DNA of 64,000 nt from Capsicum annuum (taxonomy: Eukaryota > Streptophyta > Magnoliopsida > Solanales > Solanaceae), in contig NC_061115.1 of NCBI RefSeq assembly GCF_002878395.1, forward strand, positions 95,357,364-95,421,363, in the 5' to 3' direction. Positions 1-12,068 of this stretch are shown piece by piece. The notes beneath the pieces were generated by a model. That model saw only the letters and a list, made by a program, of their open reading frames with translations. It was not told where the DNA came from and made no database searches. A program made the position numbers and the translations under genes. The stretch's first letter is position 1. Every line of letters starts with the position of its first letter.

Positions 1-371
1 CGAATGTCATTACTCAGTTTTCTAGCCTGATATGCTTGAGTAAAATAGGCATAGCTCTTTGCTTAGATACTGAATTTTGGTGAAATTAGTATCGTTCGAA
101 ATATGATTCAATTATCTATCTTTTGGTAGGTCATAATCTCAATAATTCATAGTATAACAAGAGAAATGCTCATTTGAAGTTGAATATGGAAACAAATATC
201 CTTCCTAAGAATTCAATCGGTAAGGAATATTTTGATTCACCTAATCACTAGGACATTTTTGAGGCCTTAATACACAACACCCTTAATCAGAAAAAAACCA
301 AAACACCATAATTTATTTCTCATGAGCTTGAGTCATGGTTGCACTATTGGTTAGAATCTCGGGGTATTACA
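1..371 (-). mobile_element. LARD A, 3' LTR (inner end only)
   Basis: This is the last part of an LTR whose remainder lies left of the window. It ends in a GGGTATTACA terminus, matching the GGGTATTACA end of the LTR at 2224-5447. A pyrimidine-rich PPT complement follows directly, as expected for a minus-strand element. The stretch 185-371 also resembles the split LTR end of element D (26720-26931 joined to 36653-36691), including the shared words around CTAGGACATTT and GGCCTTAATAC. Confidence 0.7.
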
Positions 372-381
372 ATTACAATAC

Positions 382-393
382 ATCTTCCCCTTG
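382..393 (-). other. polypurine tract of LARD A
   Basis: On the minus strand this reads CAAGGGGAAGAT, followed shortly by TGTAAT at the LTR start. It matches the PPT of element E (34242-34251) and of LARD F (47559-47570) in sequence and in its short distance from the LTR. It is the plus-strand DNA primer site used in reverse transcription. Confidence 0.6.
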
Positions 394-2206
394 AGATACT
401 TCGTTCCCTAAAAGGTACTAACTTGGTTGAAATACTAAGGAAAGACTGAGATGACGCACAAGAAACTTATAGACTGAATCATGACTGAATATTTGGGATC
501 TAAAGCTGATGCATATGTATGAACTGAGATGAATTCATAATTACATGGATGCGAATGAATTACCTCTCGGAATAGCCATATTCATGAGAATTTCAAATAA
601 TATGACTAGATGGAAAGTCGTAGAAACTTGCTTGTCTGACTGCTCGACTGAATTGTTAGCTGTATGGACTGAATCATACTGAAAGCTTATGCTCAACTAT
701 ACATTCCACTTGTACACTAACATGAAATTTAAGCCTATATTTATAACCATACATGAGATTCTAGTCAAACAACCACCAAAACATCTTTCTCACATTCTCT
801 AAACCTCTATCCTTAAAATTTTCATGCAATAGCCTAAGAAAACACACATAAATTTTAACTAATCATGAAATAAGAAGAGGTCACTGAAAGTTAGAACATG
901 AGGACCTGAAACATAAAAGAACACTATACGTAACTTAACACTTAACTGAGACCTGAGGAATAGAGTATCAACATCATGGATTCAATAAAGAGATCTAATC
1001 TGAGGACATACATAGCATAATCTAAATTTTGATGATTATTAGGTGTGTAGCATGAGCTTTGAAACAGAACATACTGTAAAACATGAGTACCTGAGTCATG
1101 AGATGCATGACCTGAGTTTGGAGTTCATGATTTCATGGAACATGATTTGTACTGCTGAGTGAACTAAATCTCCTCATACTAGGAATTGGATACGTACATA
1201 ATTTTGTATTAGGCGCATGAATATGAGCCGTGATGATGGAGCTGACATGTAAGACAGAGTAGATATCGTGATGACTAAAAACCTTTGCACTAAGATAAAA
1301 ATAGGTTGGGAATTATCCTCTCTTACTGCTTTTCTACTTATACTGGCACTACTACTAGAATCGAAGAGCCTGACTTGGTCACTTGCTGTATCATATCCCC
1401 CTTAGACTAAAGCTATCATTCTAAGTATGTGAACCATATAATAAACTCTAACTGAATTGCAATTACTTTACTCTAGAGCCCGAGGTATTATGATACACAT
1501 AAATACTAAACTCCCACAGAATATACTACCCTTAAATTTCTTTAGCTTCTACAATCATCATCACATACTTTTCAATACATATTTGACTCACAAAATACAT
1601 CATCATACTAAATTTTGAATCAATAATATAAAGTCTTGCATACACTGTTCAAACCTACCAATTCACCTTTCGTACAACTAGCCCCATGAATATATTATAT
1701 GGTCAATATGGATAACACTATCCTAACTCTACTACTGCTAAAATTTTGGGTTTATGCTTTTACCTATAGATCACATACTATAAAATGGATTCTGAGAGAG
1801 GATCTGAAAACACATCTGAATTTGGATTAATGTACGATTTTCATGAACATGAATAAAATATTTCAAAATTTAGGACACAAGGTCAGTGATGGCATACTTT
1901 TTGTGTCAACATGCAATCCCATAATTGTCTGTGGAGACTTGCTGAGGAAAAACTGTCTGCAAGGACTTAAGCTTCACTATTTCTTTCGCCTCAAAACTAA
2001 GGCAGAGTTGGCATGAATAGAAAAAGCTAATAATCTGCGTAAATTTCTTAGATGATACTTCTACTGCACGATCTGATACTTGAAAGAAGGGAAACATTTC
2101 CTAAATGCCTTGTAGCCTCTCAAAGAAAAGTACAAACGTCTCCATACTATTCCACTAGACTCTACTAGACACGGCTTCATAAACACCCTAGGACACTTGA
2201 ACTCTG

Positions 2207-2219
2207 TGCTCTGATACCA
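2207..2219 (-). other. primer binding site of LARD A (initiator Met tRNA)
   Basis: The minus strand reads TGGTATCAGAGCA, complementary to the 3' end of plant initiator methionine tRNA, five bases inside the LTR end. This fixes the element's orientation and the LTR boundary at 2224. Confidence 0.85.
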
Positions 2220-2223
2220 AGTT

Positions 2224-5200
2224 TGTAATGACCTGAGACTACCCCCTAGTCGTCACACGGTGCTTGGAACCATAAGTCATCCCAAGCTGACCCATAAACT
2301 GACATACTATTAAGAAATTGAATTATAATAAAATAAATAACAAAATCTACTGTAAAAAACATAATCATGGCATAATCTGAGTAGATACATTACTGATAAA
2401 GTATACAATCTAATAAAACTAAAGGAAAAAACTGAAATTTACATGACTGACTCTAACTGACATCTATAAAGCCTCTACTATACTGACTATAGATAGTTGG
2501 GACATGCCTCCAACTACCACTAATCAGTACATATGGAAAATAAATAAACTATACATGAACTAAAACTATCTAGAGTTCCCAAAGTAGGTGAACTCATCAC
2601 CTGCTGACTGGAATCTGCAACTGTCTGATCATGATGTGTGGGCTATAAATAGTACCTACACAGACATATATATGGATCAGTACTTATAGAATATACTGAG
2701 TATACAAGGTTTAATGTAATAAGTAAAACTAATTTCATACATAATCGTAAAACATACATGCTAAGTGTAAGTACACGCACCATTAGGATGGAATAAACTG
2801 AAAGCTAAAAATATTTTAATGCATGAGTGACAGACGTACTCTGATAAAATGGTGAATCTCTACACTTAGTTTATGTTAAATTTTGCTATAATGATATAAG
2901 TAGAACTAGATTTAGGATATGGTAAATCATGGATACTATATGAATACTGGGTCCAAAGCTATGTGATGGATACTGACATAAATTAAGGATCTGAATATAC
3001 ACTCACATTGAGCATGAATGCATAAATATATTAACTTATCTGATTAACTTAATGACAGATAGCTGAATACTGGTTATGTAAGACTGAACTGTACTTAGTC
3101 TAAATAACTGGACTAAAATTGTAGAGTACTATGTATTTGAGGTAAGGACTGACTGAGCAACATGAGATAACTGAGCATGAATGTCTGAAAACTGTATTCT
3201 CTAAGAATACAAGACCAAGTGTATAACATAATTCTGAAATAATTTGTAAATAGTTTGTAAACTAAAGTACTAAAGTACTTAAATACTGATAATTGAATAA
3301 TTAATAACTATACGCTATGTCTAGCAAGCCTAAAACTGAATTACTGATCTGATTACTGGACTGAGACTTTTACTGAGACTATAACTAAGACTGTGACTGG
3401 GACTGTAACTGAGACTGTGTACTGTATTTTAATGTCTATATAACTGATAAATGATATATGATAACTGATAGCCATTGTTCTGTAGAACTGTCTGAGTTCT
3501 TTACTAAATACTAAGACTAAAACTATAACTGTAGGAGTGTTTATCTAACCGACATGCCCCGATTATAAATTGAGTTTGGCTCCAACCTGTGACCCAAGTT
3601 GGAAGGGTGTTAGCATCTTGATAAGGGATACTAACAGAGATGGGTAAACTCAAATTTGCTAGGAAGACCCATAATTTATATGTATGGTTTCGTCAACCCT
3701 AGTCTGGCAGGAAGACGTCTTACCTTACGCTGGCTACATAGTTCTGTAATGTAGGGACTGATACTATGGGTCAAACCCTATGCTAGAAGGAATTCCCCTA
3801 TCCCTAGGTTTGCTCAGTACTAAAAGGACACTGAACTGATCACTAGACTATACAAGTCTTGATTGAACTAGACTGAGTTCACTGAGTTCTGTAACTGACT
3901 GAATACTATTGTTCGTGACATTACTAAGAATATTCTTAAGCTACTATAATTTTGGTTAAACAACTAGATTTTTGGATATTGAATACCCCAGGACTCAATA
4001 ACAATAACACCAACCATACTAGGGCTTTGAGGATATGATAAATAGTCATTATTTAAAGAAACCCATCACTTGGGAATTTCTTCAAACACTTGGAATTCAT
4101 GGTTTAAACTAAGCATGAGGATAGTTTTAAACATGTAGCAATAGCATGAATTAAATATCAAAGCTGGCCAATTAAGGCTTTAACATGGGACAATTTATCA
4201 AACACATAGAGATCATGAACTTGGACATGGGAATATCTTAAACATGGGAGCACAACATGATTACATAACTAAAATTATAAATTGGAGAATTCATATGTAA
4301 TTCGCTTGAAATAGGACATAGGTGTTTTATTAAAACATGTAAAGTTCATAGCTTAAACGTAAGAATATCTTAAACATAAGGGAACAATAGGCTTCCAAGG
4401 CAAAATTCATAACTTGGGGATTCATCTTGAACTTGATTGGACATGATATGAGAATTTCATTAAACATGTGGAAGGCATGAATTTAAAACATGGGGATATA
4501 TCTAAAAATCATGAATTTAGGATCTATCATGGAATTTACTTGAATAAAGCATGGAAATTTCAAATTCATAGCATGAGGAATTCAAAATCTTGCATGGAAT
4601 CATACATGGGCTGAATTGAATTTAAAGTACCATGAAAATCTAAAATTCAATCTCTCTTGAACATACAAAATACCATAATAATAGAAAATTCATTCTTTAT
4701 TTAAGTAAAAAGGGTTTTTAGGCTCCATGGGTGAAAGAGGACCCATGGATGAACTCCCACACACCTTAAAACTTTAATCTTGAAGGAGAAACACAATCTT
4801 GAAAGCATTCTTGAATTATGAAACTTGAGTTCTTGATTTTCTTGAAGAAAATTTGATGATGTTCTTGGTCTTCTTAAGGGGGCTAGGATTTTTCTTTGAT
4901 AGAAAAGATGAATAATATAGTGTATAATTCTTTTAGGCGCAGAAATTAAGTGTTATGGGCGGATTTGGGTGAGGGGAAGTGAACAAAGTTCCCCTAGACC
5001 CCTAAGAAACTGAATTAGTGTGTGAAACAGTTCCTTAATACACTAATCGGCGCATCACGTGGCTATCGCATTGGCTTACTACTTCACACAAAAAATACCA
5101 AAACTTTTTGCTCGGGTATCGGATTGAGACGAAATTGGTATCATAGGAAAGATAATTTGATTATCTACAACTTTGTGGGTTTGAGTTGTAAATTTCTACT

Positions 5201-5447
5201 TATATAAAAATTTATAGACTTTTAAAGTACACCCTTGTAGAATCAAATACAAAACTTTGGATGAATCAAGGGCTCTATGCTCAACATTGTTCTAAGTAAT
5301 TCTTATGAACACTTTTCACCTCAAAATCAAATCAAAATTGAGGATAAAGATCAAAAAACTCATATTTTCATGGGAATCATTTAGATTATAGCTTATACAC
5401 GTACGAACGAGGATTCAAAAACTAGCCTAAAAATATGGGGTATTACA
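2224..5447 (-). mobile_element. LARD A, 5' LTR (3.2 kb)
   Basis: The LTR starts TGTAATGACC and ends GGGTATTACA, giving TGTAAT/ATTACA inverted termini. It is bounded by the PBS complement on the left and by element B LTR sequence on the right. Length is about 3.22 kb, long even for Tekay-type LTRs. The segment around 3555-3830 (CGACATGCCC, then a GGCTACATAGTTCTG-like word) is shared with solo LTR G (61410-61640) and truncated LTR H (56130-56400), so A, G and H form one family. The flank TTATA (5448-5452) is the candidate target duplication; its partner is outside the window. Confidence 0.8.
2573..2699 (-). promoter_or_regulatory. paired stem-loops HP2 and HP1 in LTR A
   Basis: HP2 (2573-2595) has arms GAGTTC and GAACTC, plus CC/GG inside with one bulged base. 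HP1 (2677-2699) has arms TCAGTA and TACTGA. They lie about 350 and 450 bases from the LTR 3' end. Equivalent pairs occur at the same place in LTRs E, F and M. The role is unknown; R-region, polyadenylation, dimerisation or packaging structure is possible. Confidence 0.5.
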
Positions 5448-7066
5448 TTATATGAATGTTTTCATGGTTTTACTATTATATGATTTTGGCTTTCAAATAT
5501 GATTTGAGGGTTTTGATATTAAATAGTTGGTTATGATTTTTCATGTTTTAATTATACTTTTATATGCATTAATGGTGGTTTTGGATAACTGGATTGAATG
5601 GAAATGGTTTAAGGGTAATTGGAATTGGTTTTGGTTATATTATGCCCCCAATGTGTTTGAAAAAATGCTTATAAAGATCTGTTTATTTCATTAACTTCTT
5701 TTAATGGAACTCTTGCATGTTTTAAACTTGATAAAGGAATTATGCATGGTTTAAATAGTTTGGAAAGGCTAAATGCTAATTACTTATGCTTGTGGAGAAC
5801 ATGAAAGTCTCCTAAGTGGTTTAATATGGTAAATGGAAGGGCACTTGAAAGTTACCTTAAACCTATAAATGGTTGACTGTGGATGATACTTGGAAGTTAG
5901 GGTTGGTATGACGATACCCATATCAATGACCTTGGTTAATAAATGGATAATGGTTTGGTTATTTGTAAATATGTTTTAATTGGGCAATAATGACGGGAGG
6001 GGTAGCTAAGTCATGGAAAGTGGAGGTCTCGAGGCAACCAAAAACTAGAAAATCATATTTGCTGATATGAGGTTGGTTTTAGTGACCGTGTGCATGATTT
6101 CACACTATATTTGGAGGATGTACTATTCATCCCATGGGATACTTCCCTGGTCGTTCTTTTATACACATTAGGTCCCTTTTAGCAGGGGAAGATAAACCCA
6201 TATAGCCCTTGGGTAGTTTAGGACGGCAAAGCTACGTACCCTACGTAAAGGTTTTTAAAGGCATGCTAAGCTCGGTTTCTTTTTCCAGCATGGTTATATA
6301 TACATATATGTATGGTTTAGTGCATATGGATAGTTTTACTTAGTTTTATAAATGGAATTATTTCATCCTTACCCTAAGATCATGCTAGTGGTCACGCGCT
6401 AACCCCGTCTACTAGTGGTATTATATCCATGCTATGCTGGAACCGACCATTGTACCCCTCCTACATAGTGACTGACTCGGCGATAACATTTGGACTAAAA
6501 TGGTGAGGTTCCATTCTTTTGAAAGGATTCATTTTATGTTATAGATATTTCTAGACACTTTAATTTTATTTTGGTTATTGGTTTTGCCTATGATTGGGGG
6601 CATGTCCCAACTGTATTTCATTACTCCATTGGTTAGAGGCTTTTTGGTACTTCTATAGGTTATAATGGGCAGGATCGTTATTGGTTTCAGCCTTGGCATT
6701 GGAATAAGCTGGGAGACTAGCATCATCGGACATAATTTCTGACCTTTTTATCATTTTTTATTTTGGGATTAATTATATCTTATTTTGGATAATATTTGGT
6801 TATGGCCTAGTTTATGGCTTTTTTATTTGGTATGGCTTTATAAGGTTGGATTATTTGTATGGGATGGTTGGACTCAGTTAGGTGAATCATAGTTTTGATC
6901 TATTTCCAGAGTCATTATGTAAGCTATTACACTATTTTGTTATATGCTCAAAATTCAGACAATTCAGGGAAGGTGGCTGGAGGTTGGGTTGGGTAACTAA
7001 GGTAGTCTCCGATCCGGGTCAGACATGGGATGCCCATTATGATAAGGACCAGGGTGGGTCATGTCA
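5448..7066 (+). mobile_element. element B, 5' LTR (3' part)
   Basis: This is the right part of the B LTR, cut on the left by insertion of A. Its first about 220 bases (5450-5665) closely match 12868-13083 in the 3' LTR, where the joining sequence is uninterrupted; that shows A inserted into B and is younger. It ends GGTCATGTCA immediately before a decayed PBS. Adding the unique left part of the 3' LTR (12069-12867) gives an original LTR of roughly 2.4 kb. Confidence 0.75.
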
Positions 7067-7069
7067 AGT

Positions 7070-7082
7070 TAGTATCAGATCC
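7070..7082 (+). other. decayed primer binding site of element B
   Basis: TAGTATCAGATCC differs at two positions (TG to TA, GCC to TCC) from the initiator-Met PBS seen intact at 29324. It sits four bases after the LTR end, as in element E. Confidence 0.7.
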
Positions 7083-7276
7083 TAGGTTCATGGTCAATTG
7101 GGAGTCGATAAAGTTGTGTAGAGTATTGTCTTTTTTACAGGCGTATAGTGCGCCACACTCATAAGGGAGAGGCTACAAGATATTTAAGAATGTTTCACTT
7201 TCTTTGTATTCTATTTTCAATCTTGGAGTCTCAGTCCTAGAATCTTCTCTAGTCCTTGTTTTTTGTTTTTCAGATC

Positions 7277-8430
7277 ATGCCTCATAGATCTGGAACACAA
7301 GGAAATTCTTCTATCCCATCTGGGGGTAATGCTGAAGTGGTTTATCCTAATTCTAGGGTTCATCTTTAATCACACGACCCTATTTCTAATAGTTCATGAG
7401 TTCCACCAGTTGTTACTATTCCTCCTCAAGGAGAGGTAACTAATGCAGAATTCTATTAGTCTATTCGTTCGTTTGCAAAATTAGTTGCTGCTCAGGATAA
7501 TCGGGATGTGTTTGGTGCTTTGTCTACTAAGGCCATAAGATTTGGATAATTTATGAAGATGGATCCTCCCACTTTTTCTAGAGTGAAGGTGGAGGAGGAT
7601 TCACAAGGCTTCTTGGATGAATGGATAAGATATTTTAGGTAATGCAGGCTACTAATGTGGAAGGATTAAACTTTGCAGCTTATCAACTCAAAGAGGTTCC
7701 ATATAAGTAGTATGAAGAGTAGGCTAGGGATAGAGGAGATGTGGAGGAGTCATCCTTATGGTATGTCTTCTATAATTCTTTTTTGGATCATTTTTTACCC
7801 CAGGAGTTAAGAGAAGAAAATATGGAGGAGTTTCTGAACCTCAAGCAAAAGAGAATTTCTGTTAAGGAATATGCCTTGAAAGTTCACCAATTGTTAAGGT
7901 ATGCTCTTGATCTGGTGGCTAACATGCGATCTAGAATTATGAAGTTCGCTTCTGTGTTGAATCAAGATCTAATTTTAGAGAGCCAAACTTCTTTTCTAAT
8001 TAAGGATATGGACATATCTAGGTTGATTGTTCATTAGAGAATAAAAAGAATGCAGGCAGAGTTTGGAGATAGGTAGGGAAAGAGGAATAGGTTTTCTAAC
8101 CAAGGGGGTACTTTAGTCTCAAGAGTGGTCAAGATGGTGTAAAATGGAAGAAAAAGAGGTGGGGGAGTTCTAGTTCCTACCTTTCTTCTAATGATCCTTA
8201 CCAGTTGGGAGACATGCGTCATCACGATGGTGACTATTTCCAAGCACAGGGTGCCCAATCTTAGGCAATCACAGGTCAGTCAGTTTCTTCATATTCTCTT
8301 CTTCGGTTTTATGGTCATCCTAGACGGGGTTATTCTAATGAAGGAAAGGAAAAATGCTTTTAAGTGCGGCTAGGGAAGCCATCGGCTCAAGGATTATCCA
8401 GTTTATAAGGTTTCTATGAAAGAGAATAAG
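7277..8430 (+). pseudogene. gag: element B gag (broken)
   Basis: Gag is the structural protein that would form the particle and bind element RNA. The start at 7277 encodes MPHRSGTQGNSS, about 195 bases after the PBS. Stops and frameshifts follow. The best preserved capsid part is the open segment 7741-8034 (Retrotrans_gag type: FLDHFLPQELREENMEEF, then MDISRLIVH). A CCHC zinc knuckle remains at about 8356-8400 as CFKCG..SHRLKDYP, with an internal stop and the last Cys replaced by Tyr. The same capsid motifs occur in element E gag (29931-30218). It cannot make a full protein. Confidence 0.75.
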
Positions 8431-8499
8431 ATTCTAGTGGCTTCATAATCTACTCCAACACCTGGTAGTATGACATCTACATCTATTACTGCTCTTGGT

Positions 8500-9890
8500 T
8501 CTAGTGTTAGTTAGAATAGGTTGTATTCTTTGGCATCCAAATTGGAATCCGAGGCATCACGTGATGTTGTTATTGGTACATTACAACTTTTCTGTCATGA
8601 CATATATTGTTTACTTGATTCAAGGTGTACTCTCTCCTATGTGGCTGTATATTTTGGTTTTGATTCAGAAGTTATTTCGGATCCTTTTTCTAATTCTACC
8701 TAGTAGGAGACTAAGTTATTGCTAAGAGAGTTTATAGAGGGTATGTGGTATCTTTTGGTGGCAAGATGACCTTGGTGTATCTGTTTTAGTTGGATATGGT
8801 AAATTTTAATGTTATTCTGGGGATGGATTGGTTACACTCTTGTTATGCGTCCTTGGATTGTGAGACCTATAGGGTTATCTTTAGGTTCCCTAGTGAGTCG
8901 GAGGTTAATTTCTAAAGGTTTTCTTTATAACATGGTCTGGGTTAAAGATTCTACCTCAGAAGTCCCTTCTTTTCAGTCAGTTTCTATGGTTAATGAGTTT
9001 CTAGAGGTCTTTTCGGATGATCTTCCTGGTGTTCCTCTGGATAGGGAAATAGAGTTTGGTATTGATCTAATTTCGGACACTCATTCAATTTGTATTTCTT
9101 CATATAGAATGACTCCGGCTAAGTTAAGGAAACTCAAGGAGCAACTTAAGGAGTTTTTGGATAAGGCATTTATTCATCCTAGTGTATCTTCTTAGGGTGC
9201 ACCGGTGTTGTTTGTGCGCAAGAAGAATGGTTTCCTTCAAATGTGCATTGACTATAGGCAATTGAATAAAGTGACGGTCAAGAACAAGTATCCTCTTCCA
9301 AGGTAGATGATCTGTTTGACCAATTGCAAGGTGCCAAGTTCTTTTCTAAGATATATTCTTTATCTGAGTACCACCAGCTAAAGATTAGGGAAGTAGATAT
9401 CCCTAAGATAATTTTTCGTACTCGGTATGGGCACTTTTAGTTTTTGGTGATGTCATTTGGGTTGACTAATGCTCCGACAGTGTTTATGGATCTGATGAAC
9501 AGAGTTTTTCATTAGTATTTGGATCTCTTCATTACTGTGTTCATTGATGATATTTTGGACTAATCAAAGAGTAAGGTGGTTCATGCTAATCACCTCTGTG
9601 TGGTGTTGCAGACAATAAAGGATCAATATTTTTATGCCAAGTTCTCAAAGTGTGAGTTTTGGTTGAACGTTGTAACTTTCATGGGTCATATTATTTCTAG
9701 TGAAGAGATCATGGTGGATCCATGGAAGGTTGTTGTGGTGAAGAGGTGGACTAGGCCTATGACTCCATCCAGCATTCAGAGCTTCTTGGGTTTAGTCGGG
9801 CATTATAGGTTGTTTGTGGAAAGATTTGCATCGATAATTGCTCTTTTGAGGAAGTTAACTCAGAAAAAGGTCAAGTTTTCTTAGTCAAAT
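8500..9890 (+). pseudogene. pol: element B protease and reverse transcriptase (broken)
   Basis: The protease is visible as a decayed active-site region (CLLDSRCTLSYVAVYFG, about 8608-8660; the usual D-x-G reads DSR) and a frameshifted GMDWL motif near 8820. The RT begins with a fairly clean lead-in at 8970-9195 (VFSDDLPGVPLDREIEFGID) and a [14 protein letters not shown] motif near 9260-9300. The first catalytic Asp of FSKID reads Tyr near 9350. The second motif FIDDIL (about 9541-9558) is intact. The thumb continues to 9884 (FSKCEFWL, SFLGLVGHY). Stops include TAG replacing Trp at 9193. The order fits Ty3/gypsy chromovirus pol. Confidence 0.8.
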
Positions 9891-10330
9891 GCTTGTCTAG
9901 GGAGTTTTGAGAAGTTGAAGGATAAGTTAACTTCGACTCCAATTCTGACTTTGCTGGAAAGCAATGATGGATTCATGGTTTATTGTGATATATCTAGGGT
10001 AGGTCTTGGTTGTATGTAATGTAGAATAGGAAGGTGATTGCCTATGCTTCTAGGTAGTTGAAGGTACATAATTTGGAGTTATTGTCGGTTGTGTTCTATT
10101 TAAAAATATGGCGGCATTATTTGTATGGTGTTCACGTGGATATCCTTTCTGATCATGAGATTCTACAGTATATGTTCACTCAGAAAGAGCTTAATCTTAG
10201 GCAGAGGTGATGGGTTGTGCTTCTCTAGGATTATGATATGAGTCTTAACTTTCACCAAGGTAAGGCTAGTGTTGTTACTGATGTTTTTAGAGGTTATCCA
10301 TGGGGAGTTTGGCTCATGTGGGGGAAGAGA
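9891..10330 (+). pseudogene. pol: element B RNase H (broken)
   Basis: This is the RNase H domain that would remove the RNA template. Visible pieces are FEKLKDKLTSTPILTL (about 9905-9955), VYCDISRVGLGC (about 9978-10013), a frameshifted QLK..LELLSVV block near 10055-10090, and an EDALSRLS-like end around 10280-10305 that has decayed. Several stops and shifts break it. Confidence 0.7.
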
Positions 10331-11330
10331 AGTGGGACTTAATAATGGATATTCACTGCGTAGATAATCTTGGGGTTTGCCTTTTAGACTCTAAGGATGG
10401 TGGTCTGATGGTGCAAGAAGTGGTTCGATTGTCTCTTGATGCGGAGATTATGGAGAAGCAAGTGCTAGAACCTATCTTGATTAAAATTAAGAGTGATGTT
10501 AGTGGGAAAAAGGTAATGGTGTTTATCAATAGTGATGGTACTTTGGTACTTTACGGTATCAAGAGAGGTTGTGTGTTCCTGATGTAGACAGTTTGCGACA
10601 AAGGGTTTTGGCTGAGGCACATGAGTCTCGCTATGTTGTTCATCTTGGATCAATTAAGATGTATCATTTGCTCAAGGAGATCTCCTATTGGTATGACAGG
10701 AAAAGAGATGTGGCTGATTTTATGGCCAAGTGCATGGTGTGTCAACAGGTTAAAGTTGAGCACATGAGGTGAGGAGCATTTTATCAAGAAATTTATTTGC
10801 CCGAGTGGAAATAAGAAGTGATCAATGTGGACTCTGTTATCAATCTTCCTCGGTCTGAGAATCAACATGATTTGATTTGGGTCATCGCGGATAGTATGAC
10901 TATGTCTGTGTACTTTTTGCAGTGTGGACTACCTTCTCAGTAGATGATTATGCGAAGCTATATCTTTAGGATATTGTGAAGCTACATGGGGTGCCTACTT
11001 TATTTATTTTTTATCTTGGCACACAGTTTACATCTTAATTTCGGTGTTCTTTTCATAGAGGGTTGGGGATCAAGGTGAGTCTGAGTACAATACTGCTTTT
11101 TATCTGCAGACAGATGTGTAAGTGGAGAGAACTATTCTAACATTGAAGGATATGCTTTGGGCTTGTGTGATTGATTATGGTGGCAATTGGGTTGAGAATC
11201 TAACTTTGGTTGAGTTTTCTTAGAACAATAGCTATCATTCTAGTATTGTATAGCCCCTTTTGAGGCATTGTATAGTAGGAGGTGCAAATTTCTTATTGGT
11301 TGATTCAAGCTTGGTGAGGTTGACATATTT
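10331..11330 (+). pseudogene. pol: element B integrase (broken)
   Basis: The HHCC zinc domain is readable at 10569-10770 (LAEAHESRYVVH, then CMVCQQVKVEH), with both Cys and both His present. The catalytic core follows with a shifted INVDSVINLP block near 10819-10850 (first Asp preserved) and HDLIWVIADSMT near 10866-10900. The D2 and E motifs at about 11010-11140 are recognisable only in mixed frames. Stops and indels are frequent. Confidence 0.75.
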
Positions 11331-11439
11331 GGTTTCAACTTTATTTACCAGGCTATGTACAAGGTAAAGGTTATTCAGAAGGGGTTAAGGCTGCCCAAAG
11401 TAACCAAAGTTCTGTACAGATGTTAGGCATAAATACTTA

Positions 11440-11918
11440 TAGTTTAAGGTTGGGGATAAGGTTTTCCTTAAGGTATCTCCCATAAAGGGATTAGTGCGGT
11501 TTGGAAAGAAGGAAAAGCTAAGTCCCCGATATGTTGGTCCTTATTAGATTTTGCAAAGAGTTAGTAATGTTTCTTATGAGATAAAGTTTCCTTCTAGCTT
11601 AAGCTTGGTTCATCAGGTCTTTCAAATTTCCATGTTGAGGAACTGCATTGGTGATCCTTCTTCGGTTATTTCTTTGGAAGGGTTCGGTCTCACAGTTTTT
11701 TTAATCTTATGAATAAGTTTTGGTTGATATCTTGGATAGGAAGGTTCATCGGTTGTAGACCAAGGATGTGGCTTCAGTTATGGTTCTTAGGCAGAAATAA
11801 GCTGGAAGAACCTACATGGGAAATGGAAGAGGACATGAAGTCCAAAGATCCACATTTGTTTTTTGCTCGTGGGATTCATGTGGAAGGTATGTGTCTTCAA
11901 CTTATCTTTCTTTTCTGA
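11440..11918 (+). pseudogene. pol: element B integrase C-terminus and chromodomain (broken)
   Basis: The GPY region is near 11520-11550 (LSPRYVGPY). A QISMLRNCIGDPSS block at about 11620-11665 precedes a frameshifted chromodomain. That domain ends EEPTWEMEEDMKSKDPHLF at about 11805-11870, the hallmark of chromoviruses. Chromodomains tether integration to marked heterochromatin, which fits the nested context. A Tekay/Del-like clade is inferred from this motif and the LTR length. Confidence 0.75.
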
Positions 11919-12055
11919 GTTTGTTAGTTAAAAGATTAATATCATTACCTCTTTGTTCCCAAACTTTGTTAGAGATCTGGAGTATATTTTATAATGCAAA
12001 TAATTCGTGTGTGTCGTTACCCCTACCTTGTCTGTCATTCAGGGATGAATGTTCT

Positions 12056-12068
12056 TAGTGAGGGAGAC
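12056..12068 (+). other. polypurine tract of element B
   Basis: The stretch TTAGTGAGGGAGAC lies directly before the TGAAACAACC start of the 3' LTR. It is less pure than the tracts of E and F. Confidence 0.5.

Larger units (their letters stand above)
372..2223 (-). mobile_element. LARD A internal region, non-coding
   Basis: About 1.85 kb lies between the PPT complement (near 382-393) and the PBS complement (2207-2219). I see no gag or pol motif in any frame; the longest minus-strand frame (1906-2097) is 63 codons without a recognisable domain. The leader just inside the PBS (about 1900-2200) matches, in opposite orientation, the leader of LARD F (about 44760-45110), including shared words around GAGGCT and AGACAATTATG. 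A short non-coding core with very long LTRs is the structure called LARD. Coding capacity was therefore probably supplied by another element. Confidence 0.65.
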
